A DNA stretch of 64,000 nucleotides, taken from positions 62,001 through 126,000 of the forward strand of contig JADKBR010000001.1 of the NCBI GenBank assembly GCA_016714975.1, written 5' to 3'. Below, in pieces: positions 44,258 to 54,387 of the stretch (positions within the stretch are counted from its first letter, which is position 1; the number at the start of each line of letters is the position of its first letter). This DNA comes from Candidatus Dechloromonas phosphorivorans (GTDB lineage: Bacteria; Pseudomonadota; Gammaproteobacteria; Burkholderiales; Rhodocyclaceae). The notes beneath the pieces are model-generated. The model was not told the origin of the DNA and did no database searches. It saw nothing but the letters and a program-made list of their open reading frames with translations. Both the position numbers and the translations under genes were made by a program.

Positions 44258-45525
44258 CCACAGTCTCTTGCGGAATCGACGTTGCCAGGCAGTTGCTGGC
44301 GGCGCTTTCCATCGCGCTGCTTACGTTCGGCTGCGGCAGCCTGCCCGATTCCCCGCCAACTTCTGTGGCGCCCGGCGCCGGCACGGCAGCCCACTCGTCG
44401 GCAACACTGCCGGGGCCGCAAACTTTACAACCCTACGACAAGGCCGTACTGAGTGCGGCAACGGCCTTGTTCAACAACACCAGACTGCCGCCCGAGGGAA
44501 CGCCGGTGCAGGCCCGGTACACAGTCGTGATCGACCCGCTGATCGACGGCATGACCGGAGCGCAATCCATCGCGACCCGCTCGATGGGCGTGCGCCTGAC
44601 GACGATGATGCGCGAACAGTTCCCGCAGTTCGAAGTGAAGACATTCTCAGCCGCCAACATCGCCAAGAGTCCGCTAGTACTCATCGGCACCTTGACCGGC
44701 GTCAATGCCCAGCGACAGACCTCGGGAACGCGCGAGGCCTACCGGATCTGTCTGGCGCTGGCCGATCTGCGCAGCGGCAAGCTGGTCAGCAAGGGGCTGG
44801 CATTCGCCTTGCCCGACGGCGTCGACCCGACGCCTCTCGCGTTCTTCCAAGATGCCCCGGCCTGGTCCGAAGATCCGGCGACCGAGGGCTACGTCAAGAC
44901 CTGCCAGGGCACCAAGGCCGGCGACCCGATCAACCCGCTGTACCTCGACCGCATCGTCGCCGCCGCGCTTGTCGCCGAGGCCATCGAAGCCTACGATGCG
45001 GGGCGCTACATCGAGGCGCTCGATCTCTACAAGAGCGCCTCCTCCGTGCCAGCGGGAAACCAGTTCCGTGTCCTTAACGGCATCTACCTGACGAACTGGA
45101 AACTCGGGCGGCAGCAACAGGCGGAATCAGCCTTCGCCAGGATCGTAGACTATGGCCTCGATCACCAGCGCCTTGCGGTCAAGTTCCTGTTCCGGCCCGG
45201 CTCGACTGCTTTCGTCCCGGACCCGAAACTGAGCGGTCCGTATCCGTTCTGGTTGAAGGCGATCGCGACGCAAACGTCGGGCGTCACCAAGTGTCTGGAG
45301 GTTACGGGCCATACCAGTCCGACCGGCCCCGAACCCCTGAACGAGCGTCTATCACTGTTGCGCGCTGAATACGTGAAATCTCGGCTGGAAGGCTTGTCTC
45401 CGGTGCTCGCAAAAAGGATGATCGCCAACGGCGTCGGGTCAAGGCAGACCATGGTCGGCAACGGCCAGGACGACGCTAGCGATGCCCTCGACCGTCGGGT
45501 GGAATTCAAGGTTATCGGCTGTTAA
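44254..45525 (+). CDS. OmpA-like domain lipoprotein
   Basis: A 423-residue exported protein with a probable lipoprotein signal ending LLTFGCGS. The -3 position is Thr, so the lipobox is weaker than usual. Residues 50-230 have beta/alpha sequence that may bind a partner, and a TPR-like region follows (EAIEAYDAGRYIEALDLYK). The C-terminal OmpA-like peptidoglycan-binding domain includes LEVTGHTSPTGPEPLNERLS and NGQDDASDALDRRVEFKV. It would link outer membrane and cell wall. Overlap with the TIR gene shows that the two are made together. Confidence 0.78.
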   Translation: MTTVSCGIDVARQLLAALSIALLTFGCGSLPDSPPTSVAPGAGTAAHSSATLPGPQTLQPYDKAVLSAATALFNNTRLPPEGTPVQARYTVVIDPLIDGMTGAQSIATRSMGVRLTTMMREQFPQFEVKTFSAANIAKSPLVLIGTLTGVNAQRQTSGTREAYRICLALADLRSGKLVSKGLAFALPDGVDPTPLAFFQDAPAWSEDPATEGYVKTCQGTKAGDPINPLYLDRIVAAALVAEAIEAYDAGRYIEALDLYKSASSVPAGNQFRVLNGIYLTNWKLGRQQQAESAFARIVDYGLDHQRLAVKFLFRPGSTAFVPDPKLSGPYPFWLKAIATQTSGVTKCLEVTGHTSPTGPEPLNERLSLLRAEYVKSRLEGLSPVLAKRMIANGVGSRQTMVGNGQDDASDALDRRVEFKVIGC

Positions 45526-45591
45526 GGACTGGTAACCGGAGCGGCGAGTTGCACAGTCGCCCCGCCGGTATCAGACGGGATGGATTCCCAC

Positions 45592-46032
45592 TCAGGCCGC
45601 CAACGGCTGGCGATGGCATGGAATCGAGGTGTCCCGGACCTCGTAGAGTTCGATGTCCCAGAGCCTGAGCGCCTGGGCAACGAGACCCGCCTCGCCGCCC
45701 GTCAGGCGGCGGTCAGCATTGACAATGTCGAGCATCGCGCGAACGACCTTCTTCTGCAGCACCGGATCACGGATTTCGTCGAGCAGCAGGCCGATGGTGT
45801 GTGAATCGAGTTCGAGTTGCCCGTTGGGCAAGCGATGGGCGCTGATCAGAAGATCTTCGCAATAGTCGGAGAGAACCTTGGAAAAAAGATCTGCCTCCAG
45901 TCCGATCCGGTTGACGATGTCCTGACGTTCCAGCGTTATCAACTCGCCTGAATCGATGGCGCCATCGGCCATCAAGGCAATGGCTACCGCCCGACCCATC
46001 GCTTCGGGACTGTTGGTGGTGTAGTGGCGCAT
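45592..46032 (-). CDS. TerB-like protein
   Basis: A 146-residue protein similar to the TerB/DjlA N-terminal helical fold (MADGAIDSGELITLERQDIV, the acidic repeat typical of TerB). TerB-like proteins are linked to tellurite resistance and stress but often occur without other ter genes, as here. The ribosome site AGGAGA is good. It is divergent from the LysR gene and convergent with the OmpA-like gene. Confidence 0.75.
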   Translation of the reverse strand: MRHYTTNSPEAMGRAVAIALMADGAIDSGELITLERQDIVNRIGLEADLFSKVLSDYCEDLLISAHRLPNGQLELDSHTIGLLLDEIRDPVLQKKVVRAMLDIVNADRRLTGGEAGLVAQALRLWDIELYEVRDTSIPCHRQPLAA

Positions 46033-46157
46033 GGTGATTCTCCTATATGTTGGCGTGACGTTGATGCCCTGACTTCCGGGACAACCCCAATATGCCCACC
46101 CGAACGAATTAAATCCAATTAAACTATTTGCACATTGCCATTTGTCAAAACTTATAT

Positions 46158-47075
46158 ATGCCCCGTCGCCGGATCACCTTTCGCCAGCTTGAAACCTTTG
46201 CCGAAGTCGCCCGCCAGCAGAGCTTTACCAAGGCGGCCGAAGCCCTGCACCTGACCCAGCCGGCAGTTTCGATCCAGATTCGGCAGATAGCCGAAACGAT
46301 CGGCCTGCCCCTGTTCGAGCAAAATGGCCGGGAAATCGCGTTGACCGCAGCCGGCAAGGAATTGCTGGCCACCGTCCGCGATCTTGACGACGCATGGAAT
46401 CGCTTCGAATCGGCCATCGACGATCTCAAGGGCTTCAAGCGCGGCAAGCTGCGCGTGGGCCTGGTGACTACGGCCAAGCATTTTCTCCCGAGGATGCTGG
46501 GCGACTTCTACCGGCGCTATCCGGACATCGACATCGAACTGGAGATCGCCAACCGGCAAGGGATCGTCGAGCGCCTGCTCGGCAACCAGGACGACCTCTA
46601 CGTGATGTCCTACCCTCCGACGAATCTCGACATCGTCAGCCACCCTTTCCTCGACAACGAATATGTCGTGCTGGCGCCCGCGGCGCACTGGGCCGTCGGC
46701 ATGGCGCTGACCCTGCAGGACCTCGCCGGCGAGCCCTTCCTGCTGCGTGAGGAAGGATCGGGTTCGCGCCACGTCGTCGACCAGCACATGCGCGATACCG
46801 GCATCCAGTTGAAGGTCCGGCTGTCGCTGGCGAGCAACGAGGCGATCCGCGAACTCGTCGCCAGTGGCATGGGCCTGACCGTGCTGTCGCGCCAGGCGCT
46901 CGGTGACAGGCCCGGGCAGGATGGACTGGCTCTGCTGGACATCGCCGGCTTCCCTCTGAAACGCCAATGGAACGTGGTTCACCTGCGCAGCAAAGTACTC
47001 TCGTTGCCGGCCAGGGCCTTTCTCGACGACCTGTTGCGCAGCGGTGCCGGCACCAGCCGAACCTCCTCAGCCTGA
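46158..47075 (+). CDS. LysR-family transcriptional regulator
   Basis: A 305-residue regulator with an N-terminal helix-turn-helix (ITFRQLETFAEVARQQSFTK, LTQPAVSIQIRQIAETIG) and a periplasmic-binding-like effector domain. The sequence is of the broad CbbR-like group. The ATG at 46158 (MPRRRITFRQ) is preferred over an upstream in-frame start because of the family N-terminus. The AT-rich region before it (46033-46157) contains T-N11-A type elements. The target is not evident; the divergent TerB-like gene is one candidate. Confidence 0.85.
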   Translation: MPRRRITFRQLETFAEVARQQSFTKAAEALHLTQPAVSIQIRQIAETIGLPLFEQNGREIALTAAGKELLATVRDLDDAWNRFESAIDDLKGFKRGKLRVGLVTTAKHFLPRMLGDFYRRYPDIDIELEIANRQGIVERLLGNQDDLYVMSYPPTNLDIVSHPFLDNEYVVLAPAAHWAVGMALTLQDLAGEPFLLREEGSGSRHVVDQHMRDTGIQLKVRLSLASNEAIRELVASGMGLTVLSRQALGDRPGQDGLALLDIAGFPLKRQWNVVHLRSKVLSLPARAFLDDLLRSGAGTSRTSSA

Positions 47076-47614
47076 CGAGTTCGAACAGGCTGCCCGGCCA
47101 CCCGTCGATTTCGTGAATCAACGCGCTTCGCGATTCGCATTGGACGCATGCCTGATTGAATGGTCCATCCTTGAAGCAGCGGCGGCTTTCAACCACCATT
47201 GGCACGTGGCTGCGCGAGGCTATCGTCGGCCGCGACACTCTTGATTGAAGGGATTATCCAACCGTCTGGCATGGCGTTTTCCATAGGAGGGTCAACAAGG
47301 CATTGGTCCGTACGGTAGAATCTCAACTTGCGCTGCTCATGACTGGTAGTGATTGTTTCCCTATATCGCGCCAATCGACTGGCAGAGGAAATCCGGCTGG
47401 CTTTTCTTCACGTGGGATTCGCGTGATCCATTGGCCCGCGCATGGCCCTGAGTCAACCAAGTACGTCGTTGTGAAATGTGAATGTTCGACTTGCCATGAC
47501 AAAATCTTGCCGCGTGCGGTGGCTTGACTTGTTTTGCCGCGTTGCCTGCCGGCGCCTGAGATGGAAAGAACCTGGCGAGCATTGAATGATCGAAGAACTA
47601 CAAGAGGAACAGGA
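47076..47614. other. Intergenic region upstream of purA
   Basis: About 540 bases with no gene I can support. In many betaproteobacteria hisZ precedes purA, but nothing resembling hisZ is here. The region must hold the purA promoter; I found no clear -35/-10 pair. A short frame (47586) overlaps the purA start but is probably not a gene. Confidence 0.4.
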
Positions 47615-48922
<1,308 letters not shown>

Positions 48923-48977
48923 TTTCCGGCTGGCGCCGTTTGTCCCAACACGGGACTTGAGCCATAGTCCCTTTCAC

Positions 48978-49865
48978 CTACGGGGCGTCGGCGAATGGCG
49001 GCGCCTTGCCGGGGGTGGCATAGTCAGCCGTCGCCAAGTGGCGGAACTTCGGCGCGAAAACGTAGGGCGGATCGCCGACAATGAAACGGAACGGCACCGA
49101 AACCATCGCAAATCCTTCGTTCCTGCGTACCAGCTTCTGTACGACGAAGTGCAGGTGCGGGCCGGACGTGTAGCCGGTGGCGCCGGACAGCCCGATGACA
49201 GTCCCGGCGCTTACCTTTTCTCCCGGACGCACGCGCACCCCTCCCGGCGCGAGGTGGGCGTAGGTCGCCACGGTTTCGTCGACATGCAGGATGCGGACGT
49301 AATTGGCCATCGCCAGCAGCACCCGATCCTTGCCGCCGTAACGGTTCGCCGCTTCAGTCTCGATCACCACGCCGTCGCGAGCGGCGACGACGGGCGTATT
49401 CTCGGGCATCGTGAAATCGACGGCATGCTCGCTGTCATCGGCGGTATGGGTGCTCAGCGGGCCGCCGAGCGCCTGGCTGATGACGAAGCTCTGCCCGTTG
49501 GCGAAGGGCAGGCGGTAGGTTGCACGCGGGTCGGGAATGGCGTGGAAGCTGCCGACGCTGAACGTCGATTGCGTCGAGAAGCGCAGGCCGCGTCCCGGGT
49601 AGCTCGGGTGGATCTGCAGAAGCAGCAGTTCGCTGTAGGGGCGCACGACGGCATAGACGGGCAGCGGCTGACTGGCGCTGACATTGTCCGCCACACTCAG
49701 TCTCAGTCGCACCGATACCGGCGCCGGGCCGAGATTTCGTGCAATCAGGTTGCTGCCCGGGCCGCTGCGCTCGGCGCTTACCGAGAAGGGATAAGCCTGC
49801 TTCGCGCTGGCAACGCCCGGAAGCGTGCAGGCAATCAACAGCGAGAGGATCAGCAGTCGGCGCAT
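48978..49865 (-). CDS. Exported M23-family peptidase-like protein
   Basis: A 295-residue exported protein (signal MRRLLILSLLIACTLPGVASA). The C-terminal LytM/M23 domain has HAVDFTMPENTPVVAARDGVV (His and Asp ligands), HVDETVATYAHLAPGGV and GYTSGPHLHFVV (the His-x-His motif). M23 enzymes cut peptidoglycan cross-bridges. The start codon is uncertain: the ATG at 49865 has no good ribosome site, and a TTG nine codons upstream is in frame. It is convergent with purA. Confidence 0.85.
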   Translation of the reverse strand: MRRLLILSLLIACTLPGVASAKQAYPFSVSAERSGPGSNLIARNLGPAPVSVRLRLSVADNVSASQPLPVYAVVRPYSELLLLQIHPSYPGRGLRFSTQSTFSVGSFHAIPDPRATYRLPFANGQSFVISQALGGPLSTHTADDSEHAVDFTMPENTPVVAARDGVVIETEAANRYGGKDRVLLAMANYVRILHVDETVATYAHLAPGGVRVRPGEKVSAGTVIGLSGATGYTSGPHLHFVVQKLVRRNEGFAMVSVPFRFIVGDPPYVFAPKFRHLATADYATPGKAPPFADAP

Positions 49866-49943
49866 GGGGCGGCAGGAGGCATCGAGCGACAACTGCGCAC
49901 TCTACTACCGTCCTGCCGGTTTCCAGTCGACGGGGCCGTGCCC

Positions 49944-50360
49944 TCAACGGGCAGGGACCGGCTGCCAGCCTTCGGGGCAGTATTCGACGTTCGGGTAGTA
50001 CTGTCCGGCCGATCCACAATAGTTCCAGTATCCGGCTGCCGGGGCCGCATAGACCGGGCGCGGGGCGACATAGACCGGTTGTGGGGCGACGTAGGCCGGG
50101 GCAGGTGCATAGTAGTTCGAGGCGGCAATGCCGGCGGCAATGCCGGTGATCGCCAGTATGGCCGCCGGCCCGACCCAACCGTAGCCGCGACGGTGGCCGT
50201 GGTCATAACGGGGGGGCGCCGGCCGATAGTCGCCGCGGCCATAGTGTTGGGGTCCCGGTCGGTAGTAGCCGCGGTCGTGTCCGTGGTCGGCCAGTGCCGG
50301 GCTGGAAATTCCGAGCGCGATGCAGATTGCGCTGCAGAGTGGGATGATGGTGGTTTTCAT
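49944..50360 (-). CDS. Small exported Tyr/Gly/Pro-rich protein
   Basis: A 138-residue exported protein (signal ending ISSPALA). It is rich in Tyr, Gly, Pro, His and Arg (HGHDRGYYRPGPQHYGRGD, APAYVAPQPVYVAPRPVYA), has a hydrophobic segment (AAILAITGIAAGIAASN) in the middle and ends with a cysteine-containing part. Such proteins occur widely in betaproteobacteria as unknown surface or matrix proteins. No enzyme motif. Confidence 0.75.
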   Translation of the reverse strand: MKTTIIPLCSAICIALGISSPALADHGHDRGYYRPGPQHYGRGDYRPAPPRYDHGHRRGYGWVGPAAILAITGIAAGIAASNYYAPAPAYVAPQPVYVAPRPVYAAPAAGYWNYCGSAGQYYPNVEYCPEGWQPVPAR

Positions 50361-50537
50361 AAACCGAATAACGCAGCGCGGCGCTGGCCGATGACGCCGG
50401 GGCGGGACAGAAATGTGAGGAATTGTTACAGGTCGGTTTTCGCCCTGTGAGACAATCACCGCCGGGCTGCCCCGACCCTGTTGCCCCGCAAGGGGACCTG
50501 TTTCAGGGCGCGGTCGACAGGGAAACTGCGGCAAAAA

Positions 50538-50567
50538 TGAAAAAAGGCCTTGTCAAGACAAGGCCTT
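50538..50567 (-). terminator. Terminator of the tRNA-Leu gene
   Basis: AAGGCCTTGTC (50544-50554) is complementary to GACAAGGCCTT (50557-50567). On the minus strand the hairpin is followed by a T run, TTTTTTCATTTTT. It lies 14 bases past the CCA end of the tRNA gene. Confidence 0.85.
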
Positions 50568-50580
50568 CCGTCAAAACTGC

Positions 50581-50665
<85 letters not shown>

Positions 50666-50706
50666 ACAGGAGCGAAGAGCCGCGAATTATAAAGAAAGTA
50701 GATTAC

Positions 50707-52917
50707 ATGTCAAGAAAAAAGCCAACGGCACTCCGCTCTGCGGACCCCTTCCTGGAGCGCGAAGCGGCCCGCTACGACCTACCCCTCCCGTCGCGCGAAT
50801 ACGTCTCGCAGGTCCTGGCCGACGAAGGCCGCCCAGTCACCTTCGCCGAACTGACCGGGTTGCTCGACATCGCCGCAACCGAGCAGGAAATGTTCCAGCG
50901 CCGGCTTGGCGCAATGGAACGCGAAGGCCAGTTGATGCGCAACCGCAAGGGCGCCTATATCCTGCCCGAGCGGGCCAGCCTGACGCCGGGCAGGATACAG
51001 GGTCACCCGGACGGCTATGGCTTCCTGATCCCCGACGACGGCAGTGCCGACATCTTTCTCGACCAGCACCAGATGGCCAAGGTGCTGCACGGCGACCGCG
51101 CCCTGGTGCGGCTTACCGGCGTCGACCGCAAGGGACGCCCCGAAGGCAGCATCGTAGACGTCATCGAGCGGGCCAATACGCGCGTCGTCGGCCGGGTGCT
51201 CGTCGAGCATGGCCTGGTTTTCGTCGTGCCGGAGAACAAGCGCATCGCCCAGGACATCCTGGTGCCGCCGGAGAAGCGGGCGAAGATCCGTCCGCAGTCC
51301 GGGCAGGTCGTCATGGTCGACATCATCGAGCAGCCGAGCAAGTTCTCGAAGCCGATCGGGCGCATTTCGGAAGTACTGGGCAATTATGCCGATCCGGGCA
51401 TGGAGATCGAAATTGCGTTGCGCAAGCACGACCTGCCGTTCGAGTTTTCGAAAGCGGCGCTGGATGAGAACCGGGCGCTACCGGACAGCATCAGAAAGGC
51501 CGATCTGGCGGGGCGCGAGGATCTGCGCGGATTGCCGCTGGTAACGATCGACGGTGAAACGGCGCGCGACTTCGACGATGCTGTTTACTGCGAGAAGAAG
51601 GGCCGCGGCTGGCAGCTGGTTGTGGCGATCGCCGACGTCTCGCACTACGTGCAGCCGGGCATGGCACTCGACAGCGAGGCAATGGAACGCGGCAACTCGA
51701 TCTATTTTCCGCGCCGCGTCATCCCGATGCTGCCGGAAAAGCTCTCCAACGGCATCTGTTCGCTGAACCCGGACGTCGACCGGCTGGCAATGGTCTGCGA
51801 CATGGAGATCGGCGCTGGCGGAGAGATCGGCAAGTACCGCTTCTATCCGGCGGTATTCCGCTCGCAGGCGCGACTGACCTATAACCAGGTCTGGTCGTGG
51901 CTGTCAGGTGTGGCGCGGCCGGAGACGGAAGTCCACATCGGATTGCAGCCGCAGTTGCTGAATCTCTACAAGTTGTTCAAGACCCTGCACGAGGCACGCG
52001 GGGAGCGCGGGGCGATCGACTTCGAGACCACCGAAACCCAGATGGTGTTCAATGAACAGGGCAAGATCGAGAACATCGTCCCGGTCGTGCGCAACGACGC
52101 GCACCGCATCATCGAGGAATGCATGCTGGCGGCCAACGTCTGCGCTTCCGATTTCCTTGCCGGCCACAAGCAGACCTGCCTGTATCGCATCCACGAGGGC
52201 CCGTCGGCGGAAAAGCTCAAGAACCTGCGGACCTTCCTCGGCGAGTTCGGGCTGGCGCTGGGCGGCGGTGACGATCCGCAGGCCAAGGATTACGCGGTGC
52301 TGCTGGAAAAAGTGAAGCAGCGGCCGGATTTCCAGCTCCTGCAGACCGTCATGCTGCGCTCGCTCAAGCAGGCGCTATACAGCCCGGACAACGTCGGCCA
52401 CTTCGGGCTGGCCTACGAGCATTACACGCATTTCACGTCGCCGATCCGGCGTTACCCCGACCTGCTGGTGCATCGCGCGATCAAGGCCGTGCTCGCCGAC
52501 GCCAAGTACACGCCGGCAGGGAACTGGGACGATATCGGCCTGCACTGCTCGGCGACCGAGCGCCGGGCCGACGAGGCGACGCGCGATGTCGAGAGCTGGC
52601 TCAAGTGCTTCTTCATGAAGGAGCGAATCGGCGAAGAGTTTTCCGGCACCATCTCGGCGGTCACCGCCTTCGGTATTTTCGTGGCGCTCGACACGATCTA
52701 CATCGAGGGCCTGGTGCACGTCTCGGAACTGGGCGCCGACTACTTCCAGTTCGACAACATCAAGCACCAGATGCTGGGCCAGCGAACCGGCCGGAGTTTC
52801 CGTCTCGGCGATCGCGTACGCGTCAGGCTGGTGCGCGCCGACCTGGAAAGCAACAAGATCGACTTCGTTCTCGTCGCCGAAACGCAGCCTCGGAAAATGG
52901 CCCGAGCGAGGCGTTGA
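50707..52917 (+). CDS. rnr: Ribonuclease R
   Basis: A 736-residue 3'-5' exoribonuclease of the RNase II/RNB family. Domains: an N-terminal helix-turn-helix-like and cold-shock pair, a catalytic RNB domain with RDFDDAVYCEKK (metal-binding acids), and an S1 domain near the C-terminus (EEFSGTISAVTAFGIFVAL). The Lys/Arg tail (PRKMARARR) is short. It degrades structured RNA and helps in rRNA and tmRNA processing. In most betaproteobacteria rlmB follows directly; here it does not. Confidence 0.96.
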   Translation: MSRKKPTALRSADPFLEREAARYDLPLPSREYVSQVLADEGRPVTFAELTGLLDIAATEQEMFQRRLGAMEREGQLMRNRKGAYILPERASLTPGRIQGHPDGYGFLIPDDGSADIFLDQHQMAKVLHGDRALVRLTGVDRKGRPEGSIVDVIERANTRVVGRVLVEHGLVFVVPENKRIAQDILVPPEKRAKIRPQSGQVVMVDIIEQPSKFSKPIGRISEVLGNYADPGMEIEIALRKHDLPFEFSKAALDENRALPDSIRKADLAGREDLRGLPLVTIDGETARDFDDAVYCEKKGRGWQLVVAIADVSHYVQPGMALDSEAMERGNSIYFPRRVIPMLPEKLSNGICSLNPDVDRLAMVCDMEIGAGGEIGKYRFYPAVFRSQARLTYNQVWSWLSGVARPETEVHIGLQPQLLNLYKLFKTLHEARGERGAIDFETTETQMVFNEQGKIENIVPVVRNDAHRIIEECMLAANVCASDFLAGHKQTCLYRIHEGPSAEKLKNLRTFLGEFGLALGGGDDPQAKDYAVLLEKVKQRPDFQLLQTVMLRSLKQALYSPDNVGHFGLAYEHYTHFTSPIRRYPDLLVHRAIKAVLADAKYTPAGNWDDIGLHCSATERRADEATRDVESWLKCFFMKERIGEEFSGTISAVTAFGIFVALDTIYIEGLVHVSELGADYFQFDNIKHQMLGQRTGRSFRLGDRVRVRLVRADLESNKIDFVLVAETQPRKMARARR

Positions 52918-53040
52918 CCGCAGCAGCGTCCGGGCGGCCGCCGATCACCTTGAGAAAGCCAGAGTTCTGTGCCAAAGGGGGTCAGTTCAGATCAGGACTG
53001 ACCGGCAAGAATCGACCCAAAACTGCCGGTCGGGGAAAGC

Positions 53041-53089
53041 GGAAGCAGCCATTCGCGCCAGCCATCAAAATTACGAAATCGGCCGTTCG
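53041..53089. repeat. Dispersed intergenic repeat, copy B
   Basis: Matches 3595-3643 along 49 bases with roughly 75 percent identity by eye, ending in the same CGGCCGTTCG. The sequence just before it carries an inverted repeat GACCGGCA (53000-53007) with TGCCGGTC (53024-53031) but no T run. Confidence 0.55.
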
Positions 53090-54387
53090 ATTTTCAATTT
53101 CGATTTCTCACCTTGATCGGCAGGTGTGAAGCGCAACCATTTTTTACGTCTAGATGGAAACACCAGCAAGGACAATAAACCAACCAACAAAGCCCCCACT
53201 ATCGGCCAGCGAAGTCGTTCGCGCGCGCGCGCGCGCGTCTCTTGCATGACGAAACGCTCGCCCTTAATCATTTCGTTGTAAGATTGTTGGAATGAAGAGA
53301 TCTTTTTTATTTTCTCGTCGTCGAAGGCGGCTGTTTCCCACCGGCTCCTTGCCTCAAGCTCGGATAATCGCGACACCTCGGAAGTGTATCGCCGTACATA
53401 GGTCTCCGCGTCGGCATAGATTTCCATTTCCTGCTGGCTGAAATACGCTTGACGTACAGTTGGCCATGCCGACTCTAGGGCATCGAGCAGGGGTTGGTCG
53501 GCGCGTGGTTTAGCCAGAAGCCAGACAGCGGAGGTGACAAGCAGAATTGTCGCGATATTTCTGATCAGCATTCCAGTCTCGCGCAATCCACAAGCGCTGT
53601 CGGCTAGCATTCGTACTCCAAGCGCGGCGCCAAGAATCACAGCAAAGGCGCACACGAGCGTAGCCCCTGTCGATGTGTCAAGAACGTAGGAAGCTATCAG
53701 GCCGGCAGCAGCGGCCACGCTGCCGATGCCCCAGCCGATGGCGAGTTGTCGGGAGAGCGTGCTTGCCCACAACAGGCCGATCAAGGCCGGGATAATGAGG
53801 AAGGAAAATACGAGCAGAACGCCAGCCATTGCCACAGAACTGGTGACCACAAGACCGAATGCCGCATAGAACCCAAGATCTGCCAGCCAACCAGCCACCC
53901 CTGCGCGGGCCAGCCAGCCATTTCGTGTCGACAACCAGAGAGCGAAACCGATACCCGCATACAGCGGGGTGACGCGCAACAGTTCATCGGGACTGACGGT
54001 CAATACACTGCCAGTCAGAATCTGTTTTAGATGCTCGGCCCCCTGCGGAGCTTTCTCGATCAGCAGAAGTGCCGCTGCAGCCGACGCGACGTAGAGCACG
54101 CCCACCAGTGCTTCCGGCGCTATTCGCTTGGGTGCGTAGCGAATCAGAGAGAGGAGTAAAGCGGCAAGCCAGGCGAAACCAAGAGACCATGCATAGGCTC
54201 CGGCTGTTTGAGGAAGATGGCCCTGCATGAACGCGATTGTTGCTCCCAGCGCTGCCGCTTGAGCCAATGCGAGATCGACAAAGACGACATTGCGCTTAAG
54301 CACCTGCAGCCCGAATTGACAATGAATGCCGATCAGTATCAGGCAGGATAAAAAAGGCAAGGCAAGCAGTTCAAGGGCTTCATTCAT
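53071..54387 (-). CDS. Metal ABC transporter permease with long C-terminal extension
   Basis: A 438-residue membrane protein. Residues 1-290 are a normal zinc/manganese-type ABC-3 permease (VFVDLALAQAAALGATIAF, VTSSVAMAGVLLVFSFLIIP). The remaining 150 residues are an unusual extension: a charged helical or coiled-coil region (SRLSELEARSRWETAAFDDE), one more membrane helix (WPIVGALLVGLLSLLVF) and a basic tail. Usual members are about 260-290 residues. A (CG)8 tract encodes RARARER just before the last helix. It overlaps the substrate-binding protein gene by ATGA. No ATPase gene adjoins it. Confidence 0.8.
   Translation of the reverse strand: MNEALELLALPFLSCLILIGIHCQFGLQVLKRNVVFVDLALAQAAALGATIAFMQGHLPQTAGAYAWSLGFAWLAALLLSLIRYAPKRIAPEALVGVLYVASAAAALLLIEKAPQGAEHLKQILTGSVLTVSPDELLRVTPLYAGIGFALWLSTRNGWLARAGVAGWLADLGFYAAFGLVVTSSVAMAGVLLVFSFLIIPALIGLLWASTLSRQLAIGWGIGSVAAAAGLIASYVLDTSTGATLVCAFAVILGAALGVRMLADSACGLRETGMLIRNIATILLVTSAVWLLAKPRADQPLLDALESAWPTVRQAYFSQQEMEIYADAETYVRRYTSEVSRLSELEARSRWETAAFDDEKIKKISSFQQSYNEMIKGERFVMQETRARARERLRWPIVGALLVGLLSLLVFPSRRKKWLRFTPADQGEKSKLKIERPIS
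53220..53235. repeat. (CG)8 dinucleotide tract inside a coding region
   Basis: Eight CG units encode the Arg/Ala alternation of the permease extension. Copy-number changes by slippage would shift the frame and remove or alter the last membrane helix and basic tail, so this could be a phase-variable site. Confidence 0.5.

Noticed and set aside
53000..53031. Inverted repeat after rnr as a possible terminator
   Set aside because: Sixteen-base loop and no T run; it is part of the dispersed repeat region.
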